From: Psychrobacillus sp. NEAU-3TGS
GTDB lineage: Bacteria; Bacillota; Bacilli; Bacillales_A; Planococcaceae
NCBI RefSeq assembly: GCF_029955155.1
Contig: NZ_JAPNOZ010000010.1
Span: 768,385 to 832,384 of the forward strand
Reading direction: 5' to 3'
Length of the DNA stretch: 64,000 nt
Position numbers and translations under genes: made by a program. This document shows, one piece after another, positions 61,795 through 64,000 of this stretch. Below the pieces are notes generated by a model. That model was not told where the DNA came from. It saw only the letters and a list, made by a program, of their open reading frames with translations, and did no database searches. The stretch's first letter is position 1. Each line of letters opens with the position of its first letter.

Positions 61795-62403
61795 TTAGTC
61801 TGGTCTTTTAATAGAAAATACTTCACCAATTTTGGCATAATTAGATCCTGCTAATCTACTAACTGCTTTTAAAGTATCGCTATTTATACGACCTTGCTCA
61901 TAAATAGATTCATCTATATGATAACGCACTATTTTTCCAATCAGTAAATCCGTAGTAATGGCTCCCTCTTCTCCTAATTCCACTATTTGCTCTAATATAC
62001 ATTCAAATCTAACTTTCGCTTCTTTAATCCCTGGGGTAGAAATACTATCACTTGAAACAAGCGTTAAATCAGCTTTGTCTATTTCACTTTCGTTTGGTGG
62101 AAGTGATGCAGCAGTAATATTAATCTTATCTACATTATCTTCGTCAACGATATGCACAACAAATTCATGTTTTTCTGCAATGTTTCTTGAGGTATCTTTT
62201 CGTTCTCCATTTTTCCGCTGAATTGCGATAGAAATCATCGGTGGACTAGAAGAAACAATATTAAAGTAACTAAATGGTGCACCATTAATCGTCCCATCTT
62301 CACCAACACTCGTGACGAATGCAATCGGTCTAGGCACGATACTTCCTATTAACAACTTATAATTTTCTCGTTCAGAATTATTTTTAGGATTTAGAGATAA
62401 CAT
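61795..62403 (-). CDS. Flavin reductase-like (flavoredoxin family) protein
   Basis: 202 residues of the split-barrel FMN-binding type: LLIGSIVPRPIAFVTSVGEDG (about 17-37), NGAPFSYFNIVSSSPPMISI (about 40-59) and RKDTSRNIAEKHEFVVHIV (about 68-86) are the common FMN-contact parts. Such proteins bind FMN and reduce flavins or small substrates. It lies 27 bp downstream of a MarR gene and near an FMN reductase gene, which suggests an electrophile or quinone-stress set. Confidence 0.9.
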   Translation of the reverse strand: MLSLNPKNNSERENYKLLIGSIVPRPIAFVTSVGEDGTINGAPFSYFNIVSSSPPMISIAIQRKNGERKDTSRNIAEKHEFVVHIVDEDNVDKINITAASLPPNESEIDKADLTLVSSDSISTPGIKEAKVRFECILEQIVELGEEGAITTDLLIGKIVRYHIDESIYEQGRINSDTLKAVSRLAGSNYAKIGEVFSIKRPD

Positions 62404-62430
62404 ATGCGACTCCTCACTTTGCTTTTGTTG

Positions 62431-62865
62431 CTAGTATGAACTAACACTTATTTTTCCAACTCTTTTTAATAAATTGATGAATACTTCTTTTTCCTGGTTT
62501 GAAATACAAGAGAATATTTCTTCTATTACAAGTTGGTGCTTTGGAAATATATCATCCATTATTCTTTTCCCATCTTCTGTAATTTGAATATATACAACAC
62601 GACGATCTTCTTTACAATCGATTCTTTCCAGTAGCTTTTTTCGTTCTAATTTGTCCATAACGTATGTGATTGAACCCGAATTAATAAGTACAGCATTCGA
62701 AATTTGCCGAACCGTTTGTTTTCCTTTGCTATATAGAGCCTCCAAAACCATGAATTCAGACATATGCATATTATAATTACTTATATCCTTCTTTGTTCGT
62801 TCTTGTATCATTTTTGATGCTTTCATCAATGCGACAAATGATTTTAATGATAGATTTTCCTCCAT
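62431..62865 (-). CDS. MarR family transcriptional regulator
   Basis: The start is ATG 62865 with GGGAGGAGT upstream; the frame to 62946 crosses the promoter. 144 residues: helical dimer parts flank the winged helix (about 45-110), with the recognition helix INSGSITYVMDKLERKKLLERI and the wing CKEDRRVVYIQIT. It resembles MhqR/SarZ-type regulators of quinone and thiol stress; only one cysteine-containing stretch (RIDCKED) and another (FSCIS) are present. It likely controls the flavoredoxin behind it, the FMN reductase ahead, and itself. Confidence 0.9.
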   Translation of the reverse strand: MEENLSLKSFVALMKASKMIQERTKKDISNYNMHMSEFMVLEALYSKGKQTVRQISNAVLINSGSITYVMDKLERKKLLERIDCKEDRRVVYIQITEDGKRIMDDIFPKHQLVIEEIFSCISNQEKEVFINLLKRVGKISVSSY

Positions 62866-62888
62866 GTTGACTCCTCCCTTCATTTTAC

Positions 62889-62915
62889 CTTGAATTAAAC
62901 TATCTCGAATTAAAT
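62889..62915. promoter_or_regulatory. Candidate MarR operator
   Basis: TTGAATTAAA (62890-62899) and TCGAATTAAA (62905-62914) are direct repeats with a 15-nt step. The second is preceded by TATC, giving TATCTCGAATT, which matches half of the MhqR box ATCTCGAATTCGAGAT. It lies 24 nt upstream of the marR start. Confidence 0.4.
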
Positions 62916-63013
62916 ATATTGTACTTTTTATTTGAAAGGTCGTCAAATATACTAAAAAAGCCGAATCGTATTATATATTCGTCTTGGCCATTAACTAGAT
63001 TTTCAGCACACAA

Positions 63014-63583
63014 CTATTTACGAATTGTTTTTAAGGCTCCGCTCCATACGAGAACTTCTTCAAGCATAGTATTAGCATTTGCTGTATGGTAATCAGCTGG
63101 TTTGAAGACACTCATGTTTTCAAAGTCGGTCATTAAAGAAAAAGTTACAGCAGTGCGAACATCTGCAACTTGTAATTCTCCTAAGATTAAACGCATATTT
63201 TCATGTGCACGAGTGCCACCTAAACTTCCATACCCAACTAATCCTGCTGCTTTATTGTTCAATTGTATGTTCAAGTAGTCTAATGCATTTTTAAGAGCTC
63301 CTCCAACTGCATGGTTATATTCTGGGGTCACGAAAATATAGCCGTCAAAAGAAGCCATTTTATCTGTCCAAGCACTGATAGCATTGTTTGCTTCGTCTCT
63401 TCTTTCTGCAGGAAGTTCTTCTCCTAAAAACGGTAACTTATATTTTGCAAGATCAACTAATTCATATTCTGCATCGCCCCGTTTTACTGCAAAATCATAC
63501 ATCCAGTTCCCTACTTCTTCTGCATTTCGACCTTGGCGTACACTCCCGATTATAATACCGATATTTAATTTCTCTACTATCAT
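63014..63583 (-). CDS. NADPH-dependent FMN reductase / quinone reductase
   Basis: 189 residues with the flavodoxin-like signature GIIIGSVRQGRNAEEVGNWM (phosphate loop), FVTPEYNHAVGGALKNALDYL (about 85-105) and GYGSLGGTRAHENMR (about 118-132), typical of the ChrR/YieF/AzoR-related group. It reduces FMN, quinones, azo dyes or chromate. AGGAGGAAG precedes the ATG. The MarR and flavoredoxin genes follow on the same strand, so it is likely under the same control. Confidence 0.92.
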   Translation of the reverse strand: MIVEKLNIGIIIGSVRQGRNAEEVGNWMYDFAVKRGDAEYELVDLAKYKLPFLGEELPAERRDEANNAISAWTDKMASFDGYIFVTPEYNHAVGGALKNALDYLNIQLNNKAAGLVGYGSLGGTRAHENMRLILGELQVADVRTAVTFSLMTDFENMSVFKPADYHTANANTMLEEVLVWSGALKTIRK

Positions 63584-63746
63584 TATTTCTTCCTCCTATT
63601 TGGCTTCCCCAAATATTTCATCAAAAAACCACTGCTTTATATTATTTACTTGTGCGCTTTATCCTAAACGAGTACATAAGCTAATTTGGCAAACAACAAA
63701 AGTGCTAAAGCACCTCATGGAATCGATAAAATGGAATAACTCACAG

Positions 63747-64000
63747 AAAAGGGATACTGAGCGGTAGTGAGTTGAATGAAGTGTCCGCTAGGATTTCTCC
63801 TACAGGGCGACGCTTTCCGCGGGCATGGCTTCAGCCTCCTCGTTGCTTGCGCTCCTGCGGGGTCTTCAGCTCACGCTATTCCCGCTGGAGTCACCGCCTG
63901 CAGCGAAAATCACTAGTATTGATTATTTAATTTGTATCACATTGTTAAACAAAATTTTAAGCAGATTTTCAGTTGTTCATTGAGTGCAAGTAAATCTACT
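63747..64000. repeat. Composite palindromic element, copy F (cut by window edge)
   Basis: The left end AAAAGGGATACTGAGCGGTA (63747-63766) and the following GTGAGTTGAATGAAGTGTCC are almost the same as in copy B. The core, 63790-63912, is in the plus form. A right arm, if present, lies beyond the window. The rest of the 417 bp behind the last gene has nothing else. Confidence 0.75.

Noticed and set aside
1..64000. tRNA, rRNA, transposase, integrase or phage genes
   Set aside because: I looked for cloverleaf-like segments, DDE/serine/tyrosine recombinase motifs and phage structural genes and saw none. The sequence was read by eye, so a small RNA could be missed.

Overview
The window is a low-GC Bacillota chromosome segment. 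Gene content and wording of the proteins (SAM-riboswitch metI-metC locus, YciC-type zinc chaperone, YfmM-type ABC-F protein, SE1832-family small protein, DegV, ThrE split into two subunits, class D sortase, BlaI/M56 pair) point to the Bacillales. My inference is the Planococcaceae/Caryophanaceae branch (Psychrobacillus, Lysinibacillus, Sporosarcina type), but nothing here fixes the genus. No rRNA, tRNA, prophage, transposase or CRISPR array is visible.

Layout. 1-2345: an M56 sensor peptidase (cut by the window edge) and BlaI repressor face a membrane-anchored two-domain VOC protein, with two near-identical TACA-N3-TGTA operators between them. 2346-4830: a folded intergenic element, then topB. 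4830-16300: DoxX, an XRE-cupin regulator, flavin and SDR oxidoreductases, a frameshifted PseG/MurG-like gene, an ABC-F protein, an ECF sigma factor, a CNNM/CorC membrane protein, an M20 dipeptidase and a nitroreductase. 16357-20015: PlsY paralogue, DegV, an amidase and a DUF2804 protein. 20115-25065: a ferredoxin-NADP reductase opposite a Fur-controlled siderophore ABC importer whose binding lipoprotein is frameshifted. 25804-33635: GDPD, a possible 55-residue basic protein, Zur-controlled YciC, a GNAT protein, a heterodimeric ABC exporter and an EamA transporter. 33776-41117: a PAS-PAS-GGDEF-EAL protein, the two ThrE halves, a PdaC-like deacetylase and a secreted beta-propeller protein. 41354-45203: acyl-CoA dehydrogenase, saccharopine-dehydrogenase-like protein and aldehyde dehydrogenase, an amino-acid (perhaps lysine) catabolic operon. 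45349-47841: an AIM24-like protein, a small membrane protein and an M20 amidohydrolase. 48009-51610: SAM riboswitch with metI, metC and a MetE-like methyltransferase. 51895-56967: a sigma-54-dependent proline racemase, proline dehydrogenase and BrnQ operon with its divergent enhancer-binding regulator. 57049-61228: a sortase locus with an LPKTG protein containing eight 36-residue repeats. 61384-63583: a YjzC-like protein, then flavoredoxin, MarR and FMN-reductase genes.

Two things stand out beyond ordinary genes. First, an interspersed family of large imperfect palindromes of about 380-520 bp lies in several gene gaps. Each has terminal inverted repeats (consensus near ATAGGGATAATGCGTCGTAAGAC), and most have two inverted copies of a 115-125 bp GC-rich core. 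One member has lost the cores and carries instead twelve GAGCGC words spaced almost exactly 21 nt apart. Related 20-21 nt phased GAGC arrays lie at 4838-5005 and 12419-12505. Second, four genes are each interrupted by a single-base change in an A/T homopolymer, which suggests either sequence error or slippage. Coordinates of small motifs were counted by eye.
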